NCBI RefSeq assembly: GCF_002863225.1
Contig: NZ_PKEK01000090.1
Location: 57,194 to 121,193, forward strand
Origin: Mycobacterium sp.
GTDB taxonomy: Bacteria > Actinomycetota > Actinomycetes > Mycobacteriales > Mycobacteriaceae
Reading direction: 5' to 3'
Length of the DNA: 64,000 nucleotides
Shown here: piece after piece, positions 20,501 to 29,141 of the stretch
Numbering within the stretch: position 1 is the stretch's first letter
Layout: each line of letters starts with the position of its first letter
The notes under the pieces: model-generated
The model's database searches: none
Told to the model about the DNA's origin: nothing
Seen by the model: the letters and a program-made list of their open reading frames with translations, nothing else
Position numbers and translations under genes: made by a program

Positions 20501-21811
20501 CGCCAGCGAGGTGCCGGCCATCAACGCCGTCAACACCACGATCCCCACCGCGACCCGCCTGTCGCGTTCCGGGTGGGCAAATGCGCTCACCCACAACGCC
20601 TTTGGTGCGCTACCGGGCAGCGGGACCCGGCCCAGCAGCTGCGCCAGACCCAACACGACGGGGATGCGGATCAGCGACTCCAGCTTGTGCACATTGCGAA
20701 CGGGTGCGCCGGCCGCGTCCAGGAATGCCTGAACCTGGTGTGCCACCGGCGAACCCAGTCCACCGCTGTATCCGACGCCCAGCAGGACCATGCCGACCAG
20801 CAGCATCGTCACCAGCCGGCCGCGCGCGGGCATGCCGGTCATCGCGAGCCCGGCCAGACCGGCCGCCGCCACCAGGCAGGTCGCCAGAATCGCGACGGAT
20901 CCGGTGACCAGCGGTGCGCCCGCGGTGGCGTTGGGCGCCACGAACGGTGTCCAGCTGTCGGTGCCACGCAGCACCTCGACCACCGACGACCACTGCGTCG
21001 TGACACCGGACGACTCGATGAAATCCAGGAACGGCGGGCTGATCCGGGCCATCAGAATCAGCGCCACCAGCCACCACGTCACAGCCAGTGCGGTGGCCAG
21101 CAACGACCACGCCGTGTAGCGCCACCAGCGGCGGTTGGGCCGGTGGCTAGCCCACCACAGCACCGCGGGCAGGCAGCCGGCCAGCGTCGCGATCGCATTG
21201 ACGGCGCCCATCAGCGCGACGGCCACCCCGGCCTGGCCGGCCAGCCGGCGCACCGAGCGCCCGTCCTGCCGCAGCGCCAGGATCGTCGGCAGCAACACCC
21301 AGGGCGCCAACATGATCGGCAGGGTCTCCGACGAGATGGAACCCACGGTGGTCAGCACCCGCGGCGACAGCGCGAACGCCGTGGCCGCGATCACCCTCGA
21401 CGCCGGGCTGCCGATACCCAGTGCCTCGGCGACCCGGAGCAATCCCCAGAAGCCGACGGTCAGCAGCAGCGCCCACCACAGCCGCTGGGTGACCCAGCCC
21501 GGCAGCCCCGCCAGATGACCGATCAGAAAGAAGGTGCCATGCGGAAAGAGGTAGCCGTAGGCCTGATTCTGCGCCTGCCCGAAGGGCAGCTCGCTGTTCC
21601 ACAGGTTGGTGGCCCGGTGCAGAAAACGCAGCGGGTTGGCGGTGAGGTCGAGCTTGGTGTCCGGGGAGATCCGGCCGGGTTCCGAGCCGAAGCTCAGCGC
21701 CAGCATGACCGCCGCGACAAGCCACAGCCAGCGTCGAGACAAAGGACCGCCGGACGGCTCGGCTTGGTTGCCCGGCTGCTCACCGGGCCCGGCATCGGCC
21801 CGCACGCTGAC
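17519..21811 (-). CDS. aftD: Alpha-(1->3)-arabinofuranosyltransferase AftD
   Basis: Very large GT-C-like membrane protein, Rv0236c-like; GTG at 21811 lies just downstream of the small ORF stop. Confidence 0.88.
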   Translation of the reverse strand, partial: VSVRADAGPGEQPGNQAEPSGGPLSRRWLWLVAAVMLALSFGSEPGRISPDTKLDLTANPLRFLHRATNLWNSELPFGQAQNQAYGYLFPHGTFFLIGHLAGLPGWVTQRLWWALLLTVGFWGLLRVAEALGIGSPASRVIAATAFALSPRVLTTVGSISSETLPIMLAPWVLLPTILALRQDGRSVRRLAGQAGVAVALMGAVNAIATLAGCLPAVLWWASHRPNRRWWRYTAWSLLATALAVTWWLVALILMARISPPFLDFIESSGVTTQWSSVVEVLRGTDSWTPFVAPNATAGAPLVTGSVAILATCLVAAAGLAGLAMTGMPARGRLVTMLLVGMVLLGVGYSGGLGSPVAHQVQAFLDAAGAPVRNVHKLESLIRIPVVLGLAQLLGRVPLPGSAPKALWVSAFAHPERDRRVAVGIVVLTALMAGTSLAWTGRLSAPGTFTAIPRYWQETADWLTVHNSGTPTPGRVLVVPGAPFATQLWGTSHDEPLQVLGESPWGVRDSIPLTPPQTIRALDSVQRLFAAGTPSAGLADTLVGQGISYLVVRNDLDPDTSRSARPILVHRAITGSPRLQKVAEFGAPVGSDPMTGFVSDSGLRPRYPAVEIYRVTAGARNPAAPYLAEVEQMPRVDGGPEALLRLDGRRRLTGQPALGPALLTADAVAAGLPVPVVTVTDTPLAREVDYGRVDEHSSAIRAQGDTRHTFNRVPDYPSPGADTVYGAWSGGRLTASSSSSDSTALPDVATAASPAAAIDADSATAWVSNALQSAVGQWLQVDFDQPVTNSVITITPSATTVGAQVRRVEIETVTGTTTLRFDEAGKPVTAALPYGETPWVRITAIGTDDGSPGVQFAITDLSITQYDAKGFAHPINIRHTALVPGAPPNAAVAQWDLGSEPLGRPGCAPGLTGMQCAPSMALATETPATFSRTLTVPTPMQVTPTIWVRARQGPNLAELIAEPDTTQAHGDADSVDVLGAAYAATDGDPATAWTAPQRVVQHRTAPTLTVTLPRPTEVTGLRLTPSSSPVPAHPTMVAVDLGDGPQVRTLETSGPQTLSLHPRQTDTVTISLLDWKDVIDRTALGFDQLKPPGLAEVSVLDGRGEPIAAADARRNRDRPVTVDCEHGPVIAIAGRFVHTEVHTTVGALLAGTPVSAHPCDRDPLTLPAGQQELVVSPGSQFVVDGAQLAGPAAVPSAGATPAETGSWTPARREVRVAAAVTPRVLVVPESINAGWVARTDAGTRLTALAVNGWQQAWVVPPGTTGTITLTFAPNSLYRVGLAGGLALLPLLAALAWWPSRRRSTDPAALPWHAGPWVAAPVLAAGFAIAGWAGLVIFGAALGLRWVLRDRPLRRDQATLWLSAGGLILAGAALSRHPWRSVDGYAGHSAGVQLLALTSLAALAVSTVTRNGPRQSDSSSSPSRSVSRRLSE

Positions 21812-21821
21812 CTGGGCCAGG

Positions 21822-21995
21822 CTAGCTGCGGTTGCCGTACTCGACCCGGTTGAGCACCGACGACTGCGGGTCACCTCCGGGCAGCGGTGGCTTGGTGTCC
21901 TGCTGCACCATCAGCGTGATCCCGAAGATCGCGGCCGCCCCCAGCAACAGGCCGACCACGACACTGGCGGCGGCGGGCGCGACAAACCGGTTCAT
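21822..21995 (-). CDS. Small DUF2613 membrane protein (Rv0236A-like)
   Basis: MNRFVAPAAASVVVGLLLGAAAIFGITLMVQQDTKPPLPGGDPQSSVLNRVEYGNRS. Confidence 0.85.
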   Translation of the reverse strand: MNRFVAPAAASVVVGLLLGAAAIFGITLMVQQDTKPPLPGGDPQSSVLNRVEYGNRS

Positions 21996-22081
21996 CGCTG
22001 ACCAACCTAGCAGAGCGCGAGGTCGCCGCCCTCGAGGTCGCCGGGCGTCCCACCGGGTCGCGCGCATGACAGCATGGCCTG

Positions 22082-23233
22082 ATGGGTTTGCCACGCCTCC
22101 TGGCCGTGCCTGTCGCCGTCATGACGCTGATCACCGGTTGTAGCCATTCGTCGCAGAAGTCCGGGCCCGCCCCGTCGTCGTCGCCGACAATCAGCGCGCT
22201 GCCGCCGGCCAAGCCGGCATGCGGGGACCCGGCCTCGCTGCCGGCCCGCGAGAAGCTATCGCAGCTGCTGATGGTGGGCGTTCGCGATGGCGCCGACGCC
22301 AAGGCAGTGGTGACGACGTACCACGTCGGCGGCATCTTCATCGGTAGCTGGACCGACATGTCGATGCTGGGACCCAATCTGGTCAGGGACCTGAGCGTGA
22401 ACACCGCGCTGCCGGTGGCGGTCAGCGTCGACGAGGAGGGCGGCCGGGTGGCGCGGCTGTCCAAGCTGATCGGGCCGGCGCCGTCGGCGCGCGAGCTGGC
22501 CAAGAAGTACACGCCAGAGCAGGTCTACGGCATGGCCCTGGACCGGGGCCACCGGATGCGCGGCCTCGGCATCACCGTCGACTTCGCGCCGGACGTCGAC
22601 GTCACCGATGCCCCTGACGACACGGTGATCGGCGACCGGTCCTTCGCCGGGGACCCGGAGAAGGTCGTCGAATATGCCCGGCAGTATGCCCGAGGCCTGC
22701 ACGACGCCGAAATACTGCCTGTGCTCAAGCATTTCCCTGGTCACGGCCACGGATCGGGCGACTCGCACACCGGCTCGGTGATCGTGACGCCGCCGCTGGC
22801 CCAGTTGCAGGACGACGACCTGGTGCCCTACCGGGTGTTGCTGACCGCCCTGGACAAGCAGGGCGCGATGGTCGGTCACCTGCAGGTTCCAGACCTGACC
22901 GGCAACGAACCGGCCAGCGTCAGCCGGGCCGCCGTGCAGATGCTGCGCACCGGCTCGGGATACAACGGACCGCACTTCGACGGGCCGATATTCAGCGACG
23001 ACCTGTCCAGCATGGCCGCGATCAAGGACCACTACACCGTGCCCGAAGCGGTCCTGCGCACCCTGCAGGCCGGCACCGACGTTGCGCTGTGGATCACCAC
23101 CGACGAGGTGCCAGCGGTGCTGGACCGGTTGGCAAAGGCCTTGGACGCGAAAGAGTTGAAGATGTCCGACGTCGACGACTCGGTTCGCCGTATCGAGAAG
23201 TTCAAAGGCCACAAGTCGGACTGCGGACCGTAA
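22082..23233 (+). CDS. lpqI: Beta-N-acetylglucosaminidase lipoprotein LpqI (GH3)
   Basis: Lipobox LITGC; SVDEEGGRVARL; LKHFPGHGHGSGDSH GH3 motif. Confidence 0.92.
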   Translation: MGLPRLLAVPVAVMTLITGCSHSSQKSGPAPSSSPTISALPPAKPACGDPASLPAREKLSQLLMVGVRDGADAKAVVTTYHVGGIFIGSWTDMSMLGPNLVRDLSVNTALPVAVSVDEEGGRVARLSKLIGPAPSARELAKKYTPEQVYGMALDRGHRMRGLGITVDFAPDVDVTDAPDDTVIGDRSFAGDPEKVVEYARQYARGLHDAEILPVLKHFPGHGHGSGDSHTGSVIVTPPLAQLQDDDLVPYRVLLTALDKQGAMVGHLQVPDLTGNEPASVSRAAVQMLRTGSGYNGPHFDGPIFSDDLSSMAAIKDHYTVPEAVLRTLQAGTDVALWITTDEVPAVLDRLAKALDAKELKMSDVDDSVRRIEKFKGHKSDCGP

Positions 23234-23294
23234 TTCGGCGTCCCGCCCGCTGATTGCTTAGTCTGAACGGGCGAAGCAGCTAGAAGGGGACAGC

Positions 23295-23924
23295 ATGGCC
23301 GGTGGTACCAAGCGATTGCCGCGTGCTGTCCGAGAACAGCAGATGCTCGACGCCGCCGTCGAAATGTTCTCCATCAACGGGTATCACGACACCTCGATGG
23401 ACGTGATCGCGGCCAAAGCCGAAATCTCCAAGCCGATGCTCTACCTGTATTACGGCTCCAAAGAGGAACTGTTCGGCGCGTGCCTGGACCGCGAGCTGGC
23501 GCGATTCGTCGACGGTGTGCGCGAGGACATCAACCTCGATCAGAGCCCGAGAGACTTGCTGCACAACACAATCGTGGCGTTCATGCGTTACATCGATGCC
23601 AACCGCGCGTCGTGGATCGTGATGTACGCCCAGGCCACCAACTCGCAGGCGTTCGCCCACACCGTGCGCGAAGGCCGTGACCGCATCATCGCCCTGGTGG
23701 TCCGGGTGCTGCAGGCGGGAACTCGAAACCCCGATCCGGACACCGACTTCGAGATGATCGCGGCGGCGTTGGTGGGCGCGGGTGAGGCGATCGCGACCCG
23801 GCTGAGCACCGGAGACACCGATGTCGACGGGGCGGCCGACGTGATGATCAACCTGTTCTGGCGCGGACTCAAGGGCAAGCCGACCGACAAAGACGCGGCC
23901 GAACCCCTCGCCGAATCCGGTTAA
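23295..23924 (+). CDS. TetR-family regulator (Rv0238-like)
   Basis: HTH: NGYHDTSMDVIAAKAEISKPMLYLYYGSKEELF. Confidence 0.9.
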   Translation: MAGGTKRLPRAVREQQMLDAAVEMFSINGYHDTSMDVIAAKAEISKPMLYLYYGSKEELFGACLDRELARFVDGVREDINLDQSPRDLLHNTIVAFMRYIDANRASWIVMYAQATNSQAFAHTVREGRDRIIALVVRVLQAGTRNPDPDTDFEMIAAALVGAGEAIATRLSTGDTDVDGAADVMINLFWRGLKGKPTDKDAAEPLAESG

Positions 23925-23928
23925 CCGA

Positions 23929-25152
23929 ATGCGCAGCCGCAACACTGATTTCGTGGCTGCCGTTGTGATCGTCGGGCTGCTGGCCGGCTGCGCCGGGTTG
24001 GCGACGACGACGCTGCTGCGCTTCATCGAGCATCTCACCTACCACTACACGTTCGGATCGTTGCTCGAGGGCGTGACCGCGAGCAGCCCCATCCGTCAGG
24101 CCGTCGGGCCGATGCTCGGCGGTGGTCTGGCCGGGCTGGGCTGGTGGATCCTCCGGTCGAGGTCTGAGGTGGCGCCGCTGGCCGCGGCCGTCGCACATCG
24201 TGAGCGTATCCGCTTGTTGCCCTTCACTTTCGACGCCGCCCTGCAGGTGCTGGTCGTCGGCTCCGGTGCTTCGCTGGGCCGAGAGGTGGCGCCACGCCAA
24301 TTCGCGGTCGCACTGAGCAATCTGGTCACCGGTTGGCTCAAGCGGCTGAGCGAGCGCGACCGCGAGATCCTGCTGGCATGCGCGGCCGGCGCCGGACTGG
24401 GCGCGGTGTACGCGGTACCGCTCGGCGGTGCGGTGTTCACCCTGCGGATCATGCTGAAGTCCTGGCATCCGCGGGCGGTCGGTGCCGCGCTGATCAGTTC
24501 GAGCCTGGCCGTCTCGGTGTCGTCGTTCGTCACGCACGACAAACCGAACCTCCTCTGGCCCAACCCGAATGTGTCCTACTTTCTCGTCGCGTACGCGGTG
24601 GCGCTGGCCCCGTTGTCGCTGGGCGTCGGGCTGGTGTTCAACCGGCTCATGGGCTGGGCGGCGCAACGCGAGCTGCCCAAGTCGTGGCTGCTGATACCCG
24701 GGATCGCCGGCGCCGGGCTGCTGGTCGGTGTGTGCTCGCATTGGTGGCCCGAGCTGCCCGGCAACGGCCGCTCGATTCTCAACGTGATCTTGGCGGGCGG
24801 GATGACGCTGAACACCGCGGCCATCGTGCTGGTCCTCAAACTCCTTGTGACGGCCGCGTTCCTACGCGTCGGCGCCAGGGGTGGTCTGTTCACGCCGGCG
24901 CTGGCGACCGGCGCGGCGGCCGGCACGATCCTCGTGCTGACCATCAACGCCGTCGCCGGCACCCAGTTCCACGTGCCGGCCGTCGCCCTGGCCGGCTCGG
25001 CCGGCGTGCTGGCCATCACCCAGAACGCGCCACTGTGGGCGGCGATCTTCGTCTGGGAACTGGCCAGGCCGCCGTTGTGGCTGTTGGCGGTGTTCTTGAC
25101 CGCCGCCTCGAGCGCCCACGGACTGCGGCTACTGGTGCAGCGCAGCCGCTAA
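23929..25152 (+). CDS. CLC-family chloride channel/transporter-like protein
   Basis: GSGASLGREVAPRQF and GGLFTPALATGA motifs; ~10 hydrophobic segments. Confidence 0.8.
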   Translation: MRSRNTDFVAAVVIVGLLAGCAGLATTTLLRFIEHLTYHYTFGSLLEGVTASSPIRQAVGPMLGGGLAGLGWWILRSRSEVAPLAAAVAHRERIRLLPFTFDAALQVLVVGSGASLGREVAPRQFAVALSNLVTGWLKRLSERDREILLACAAGAGLGAVYAVPLGGAVFTLRIMLKSWHPRAVGAALISSSLAVSVSSFVTHDKPNLLWPNPNVSYFLVAYAVALAPLSLGVGLVFNRLMGWAAQRELPKSWLLIPGIAGAGLLVGVCSHWWPELPGNGRSILNVILAGGMTLNTAAIVLVLKLLVTAAFLRVGARGGLFTPALATGAAAGTILVLTINAVAGTQFHVPAVALAGSAGVLAITQNAPLWAAIFVWELARPPLWLLAVFLTAASSAHGLRLLVQRSR

Positions 25153-25997
25153 AGCGCCCGCACTGTGCCCGTCAGGTAGGGATAACCCTTGGCGATGTTG
25201 CGAAGGCTGATGTCCCAACCGTTCTGGCCCTGATCGACGTACAACCCAGCGCTGGCCGGCAGCAGCAGCGGCTTGCCGAACCGCACCGAATATGTCACCG
25301 CATCAGGGAGGCTGGCCTCCAGGTTCGCCAATACCGCTGCCGCGCTGAACATTCCATGCGCGATGGCAGTGGGAAATCCGAACAGCTTGGCGCCCACAGA
25401 GCTGGTGTGGATCGGGTTGTGATCACCGCCCACCGATGCGTAGCGGCGAATCTGACCGGGGCTGACCCGCAGGATCGCTTTGGGGGCGGGCAATTTGGGT
25501 TGCTTCTGCGGTGGCGGCTTCGGCTCGCCGGACAGGCTGGTGCGTTGCTGGTGCAGGAAGGTCGTGACCTGATGCCAGGCCACCTCGTTGCCCACGCTGA
25601 TATCGGTGAGGACGTCGACCAGTAGGCCCTTGCGATGTTCCCGCAGATTTTCGGCGTGGACCGCGATACCGATCGTGTCGGTCACCCGAATCGGTCGGTG
25701 CTGGGTGATCTCGTTCTCCAGATGCACGGATCCCATTGCGGCAAAGGGGAAGTCGAAGCCAGACACCAGCGACATCACGGCCGGGAAAGCCAGCGCGAAC
25801 GGATATGTCAAAGGGACCGAATCGCCGTAGCGAAGGCCGGTGACCTCCGCGTACTCGGCCACGTTCGCGCGGTCGATGGGCAACTCGTCGACCGTCACGG
25901 TCCGATCCGGCAGGTGGCTGCCGCGTGGCACGAACGGCAGCGCACCGGCCGCCGCTCGCAGCATGTTCCTCAGCCCGCTCGGTTGCACGTCAGCCAT
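25149..25997 (-). CDS. htdX: MaoC-like (3R)-hydroxyacyl-[ACP/thioester] dehydratase (Rv0241c-like)
   Basis: Hydratase motif YASVGGDHNPIHTSSVGAKLFGFPTAIAHGMF. Confidence 0.9.
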   Translation of the reverse strand: MADVQPSGLRNMLRAAAGALPFVPRGSHLPDRTVTVDELPIDRANVAEYAEVTGLRYGDSVPLTYPFALAFPAVMSLVSGFDFPFAAMGSVHLENEITQHRPIRVTDTIGIAVHAENLREHRKGLLVDVLTDISVGNEVAWHQVTTFLHQQRTSLSGEPKPPPQKQPKLPAPKAILRVSPGQIRRYASVGGDHNPIHTSSVGAKLFGFPTAIAHGMFSAAAVLANLEASLPDAVTYSVRFGKPLLLPASAGLYVDQGQNGWDISLRNIAKGYPYLTGTVRAL

Positions 25998-26044
25998 CCG
26001 CGCCGCTCCTCGTCATCGCTGTGCTCTGCTTCGTCATCGGCGCG
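25998..26044 (-). repeat. MIRU-like intergenic element A (fabG4-htdX junction)
   Basis: CGCGCCGATGACGAAGCAGAGCACAGCGATGACGAGGAGCGGCGCGG (minus strand) fills the whole stop-to-start gap. Confidence 0.7.
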
Positions 26045-27412
26045 TTACGCTCCCAACATGGCTTGGCCGCACACCCGAATCGTGTTGCCAGTCACCGCGT
26101 TCGACGCCGGGCTGGCGAAGTAGGCGATCGCCTCGGCGACGTCGACCGGTTGACCGCCCTGGTACAGCGAGTTGAGTCGACGGCCAACCTCGCGGGTGGC
26201 CAGCGGGATCGCCTCCGTCATCTTGGTCTCGATGAAGCCAGGAGCGATCGCGTTGATCGTGACGCCCTTCTCGGCCAGCTTTGGCGCGAGCGCCTGGGTG
26301 AGCCCGATCATGCCGGCCTTGGTGGTGGCGTAGTTGGTCTGCCCGCGGTTGCCCGCGATGCCCGCCATCGACGACAGACCGATCACCCGGCCGCCTTCTC
26401 CGATGCTGCCGTTGTCGACCAGACCTTCGGTAAGACGTTGCGGCGCAAGCAGGTTGACGGCCAGCACAGAGTTCCACCGAGCGTCGTCCATGTTGGCCAG
26501 CAGCTTGTCGCGGGTGATCCCGGCGTTGTTGACCAGGATGTCGGCGTGGCCGTTGTAGTGGTCGCGCAGATGCTCGGTGATCTTCTCGACCGCGTCGGGG
26601 GCGGTGACGTCGAGCGCCAGCGCGGTGCCGCCGATCCTGGTGGCCGTCTCGGCCAGCGGCTCCGCGGCGGATTCCACGTCGATCGCCACGACGCGCGCGC
26701 CGTCACGTGCGAACACCTCGGCGATCGTGGCGCCGATACCGCGGGCTGCGCCGGTCACCACGGCGACCTTGCCGTCCAGTGGCTTGTCCCAGTCTTTCGG
26801 CGGTGTGGAGTCGGCGGCGCCGACGTAGAAGACCTGGCCGTCGACGTAGGCCGACTTGGCCGAGAGCAGGAAGCGGAGCGTCGACTCGATGCCGGTCGCG
26901 GCCGGTTTGGCGTCAGGGGACAGGTACACCAGCGACACGGTGGCACCGCGCTGCAACTCTTTGCCCAGCGAGCGGGTGAAGCCTTCGAGCGAGCGTTGCG
27001 CGATCTGCTCGTCGCTGTTCTCGGCTTTGTCGGGGGTGGTGCCGATGACGACGATGCGACCGGAGTGGCCGAGGTTGCGCAACAGCGGGGTGAAGAACTC
27101 GTGCAGCGCCGTCAACTTGGTCGGGTTGGTGATGCCGGTGGCGTCGAACACCAGTCCGCCGAAGGAATCCGCCCAGCGCCCGCCGAGATTCGCGCCCACC
27201 ACCTCGTAGTCGGCATCCAGCGCCGCCCGCAGCGGCTCGACGACCCGGCCCTCACCGCCGATCAGCAGCGACCCGGCCAGAGGCGGCTCACCGACCCGAT
27301 ACCGTCGCAGCTTCTCGGGCTGCGGTACGCCGAGTTGCTTGGCGAGAAACGCACCGGGCCCGGAGTTGACGACTTGGGAGAATAAATCGGCTGCCACTAG
27401 GTTGCCTTCCAT
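26045..27412 (-). CDS. fabG4: 3-oxoacyl-[ACP] reductase FabG4
   Basis: C-terminal SDR domain [26 protein letters not shown]; long N-terminal domain typical of Rv0242c. Confidence 0.92.
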   Translation of the reverse strand: MEGNLVAADLFSQVVNSGPGAFLAKQLGVPQPEKLRRYRVGEPPLAGSLLIGGEGRVVEPLRAALDADYEVVGANLGGRWADSFGGLVFDATGITNPTKLTALHEFFTPLLRNLGHSGRIVVIGTTPDKAENSDEQIAQRSLEGFTRSLGKELQRGATVSLVYLSPDAKPAATGIESTLRFLLSAKSAYVDGQVFYVGAADSTPPKDWDKPLDGKVAVVTGAARGIGATIAEVFARDGARVVAIDVESAAEPLAETATRIGGTALALDVTAPDAVEKITEHLRDHYNGHADILVNNAGITRDKLLANMDDARWNSVLAVNLLAPQRLTEGLVDNGSIGEGGRVIGLSSMAGIAGNRGQTNYATTKAGMIGLTQALAPKLAEKGVTINAIAPGFIETKMTEAIPLATREVGRRLNSLYQGGQPVDVAEAIAYFASPASNAVTGNTIRVCGQAMLGA

Positions 27413-27446
27413 GGTGTCGGGTATCTGTACGTTAGTCGAGAGCTAA

Positions 27447-27462
27447 CTTACTCCAGAGTAAG
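27447..27462. promoter_or_regulatory. Palindromic operator CTTACTC-CA-GAGTAAG (TTAC-N6-GTAA class)
   Basis: Perfect 7-bp inverted repeat in divergent fabG4/fadA2 promoter region. Confidence 0.65.
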
Positions 27463-27518
27463 AACAGTGGGTAGTATGGCTCCCAACACCGGATAACCAT
27501 CGATTGACGGAGATAAGC

Positions 27519-28865
27519 GTGCCTACTGAAAGCACTCCAGCTGAAGGCTCCACTGCTAGTTCCCAGGCGACCGTCGCCAAACGACGCGTTGCGGTACTGG
27601 GTGGCAACCGGATCCCGTTCGCGCGCTCGGACCGCGCCTACGCCCAGGCCTCCAACCAGGACATGTTCACCGCCGCCCTCGGCGGGCTGGTCGACCGGTT
27701 CGGCCTGTCGGGCGAGCGACTGGGGGCGGTCATCGGCGGTGCCGTGCTCAAGCACAGCCGTGACTTCAACCTGATGCGCGAATCCGTGCTCGGTTCCGCG
27801 TTGTCGTCCTACACCCCGGCCTTCGACCTGCAGCAAGCGTGCGGCACCGGGTTGCAGGCGGCCATCGCCGCCGCCGACGGCATCGCTGCCGGCCGGTACG
27901 AGTCGGCGGCGGCGGGCGGAGTCGACACCACCTCCGACGCGCCGATCGCCCTGGGCAACAACCTCCGTCACACCCTGCTCGGGCTGCGCCGGGCCAAGTC
28001 CAACGTCGACCGGCTCAAGCTGGTCGGCAAGCTGCCGGCCAGCCTCGGCGTCGAGATCCCGGTCAACAGCGAGCCGCGCACCGGGCTGTCGATGGGTGAG
28101 CATCAGGCGGTCACCGCCAAGCAGATGGGCATCAAACGGGTCGACCAGGACGAGCTGTCCGCGGCCAGCCACCGCAACATGGCGGCGGCCTATGACCGCG
28201 GTTTCTTCGACGACCTGATCACCCCGTTCCTGGGCCTCTACCGCGACGACAACCTGCGGGCGGACTCGTCGGCGGAGAAGCTGGCCAAGCTCAAGCCGGT
28301 GTTCGGCGTGAAGGCCGGCGACGCGACCATGACCGCGGGTAACTCGACCCCGCTGACCGACGGCGCCTCGGTGGCGCTGCTGTCCACCGAGGAGTGGGCC
28401 GCCGAGCGCTCGCTGACCCCGCTGGCCTACTGGGTGGATGCGGAGACGGCATCGGTCGACTACGTCAACGGCGCCGACGGCCTGCTGATGGCCCCGACCT
28501 ACGCCGTACCGCGGCTGCTGGCCCGCAATGGGCTCACCCTGCAGGACTTCGACTTCTACGAGATCCACGAGGCTTTCGCCTCGGTGGTGCTGGCCCACCT
28601 GCAGGCCTGGGAGTCCGAGGAGTACTGCAAGGAGCGGCTCGGCCTGGACTCCGCTCTGGGCTCGATCGACAAGTCCAAGCTGAACGTCAACGGATCGTCG
28701 CTGGCGGCCGGGCATCCGTTCGCCGCAACCGGCGGTCGGATCCTGGCGCAACTGGCCAAGCAGCTACATGAGGCCAAATCCAAGAATGGCGGCAAGCCGG
28801 TGCGTGGCCTGATCTCGATCTGCGCGGCCGGCGGTCAGGGCGTCGCAGCCATCCTGGAAGCCTGA
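27519..28865 (+). CDS. fadA2: Acetyl-CoA acyltransferase (thiolase)
   Basis: LQQACGTGLQA, YEIHEAFAS, NVNGSSLAAGHPFAATGGR, SICAAGGQG. Confidence 0.92.
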   Translation: MPTESTPAEGSTASSQATVAKRRVAVLGGNRIPFARSDRAYAQASNQDMFTAALGGLVDRFGLSGERLGAVIGGAVLKHSRDFNLMRESVLGSALSSYTPAFDLQQACGTGLQAAIAAADGIAAGRYESAAAGGVDTTSDAPIALGNNLRHTLLGLRRAKSNVDRLKLVGKLPASLGVEIPVNSEPRTGLSMGEHQAVTAKQMGIKRVDQDELSAASHRNMAAAYDRGFFDDLITPFLGLYRDDNLRADSSAEKLAKLKPVFGVKAGDATMTAGNSTPLTDGASVALLSTEEWAAERSLTPLAYWVDAETASVDYVNGADGLLMAPTYAVPRLLARNGLTLQDFDFYEIHEAFASVVLAHLQAWESEEYCKERLGLDSALGSIDKSKLNVNGSSLAAGHPFAATGGRILAQLAKQLHEAKSKNGGKPVRGLISICAAGGQGVAAILEA

Positions 28866-28884
28866 TCTGCGCGGCTGGGTCCCC

Positions 28885-28909
28885 GTTTAACCACGTCAGC
28901 GCTCGGGTA
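28885..28909 (+). promoter_or_regulatory. SigF-type promoter (GTTT-N16-GGGTA)
   Basis: cGTTTaaccacgtcagcgctcGGGTA; spacing fits mycobacterial SigF consensus GGTTT/GGGTA. Confidence 0.6.
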
Positions 28910-28915
28910 GCCGAA

Positions 28916-29118
28916 TTATCGGATAGCTCCGTGTTGTCGTCCGACCCCCGACCCGATGGCAGCGCGGGGCTTCCCCGACATCGGCCACAGGCCTGTCGCC
29001 GGGCCTGCGGTCGAGACCGGGGCCGCCGACGGAATGAGGGGATCTCCCGGCGGCCCCCATCGCGAGTTGTCTCGCCGGCACAGCAAAATCCCCCGTCTCT
29101 CTCGAGAGCGGGGGATTT
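28916..29118 (+). ncRNA. Candidate sRNA F6 / Mcr14 orthologue (3' end uncertain)
   Basis: Position between fadA2 and fadE5 as in M. tuberculosis F6; SigF-type promoter upstream; hairpins CGGATAGCTCCG, CGGGGCTTCCCCG, GGCCTGCGGTCGAGACCGGGGCC; downstream terminator. Confidence 0.55.
29085..29118. terminator. Strong hairpin terminator between convergent transcripts
   Basis: AAATCCCCCG-TCT-CTCTCGAGAG-CGGGGGATTT. Confidence 0.75.
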
Positions 29119-29141
29119 CGCAGTTCTGGTGATCGCGAAGG

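Noticed and set aside
16884-20594. 1236-aa minus-strand ORF overlapping aftD and the acetolactate synthase gene
   Set aside because: Out of frame with aftD, low-complexity Arg/Gly/Ala composition typical of GC-rich shadow ORFs; aftD frame has clear family features.
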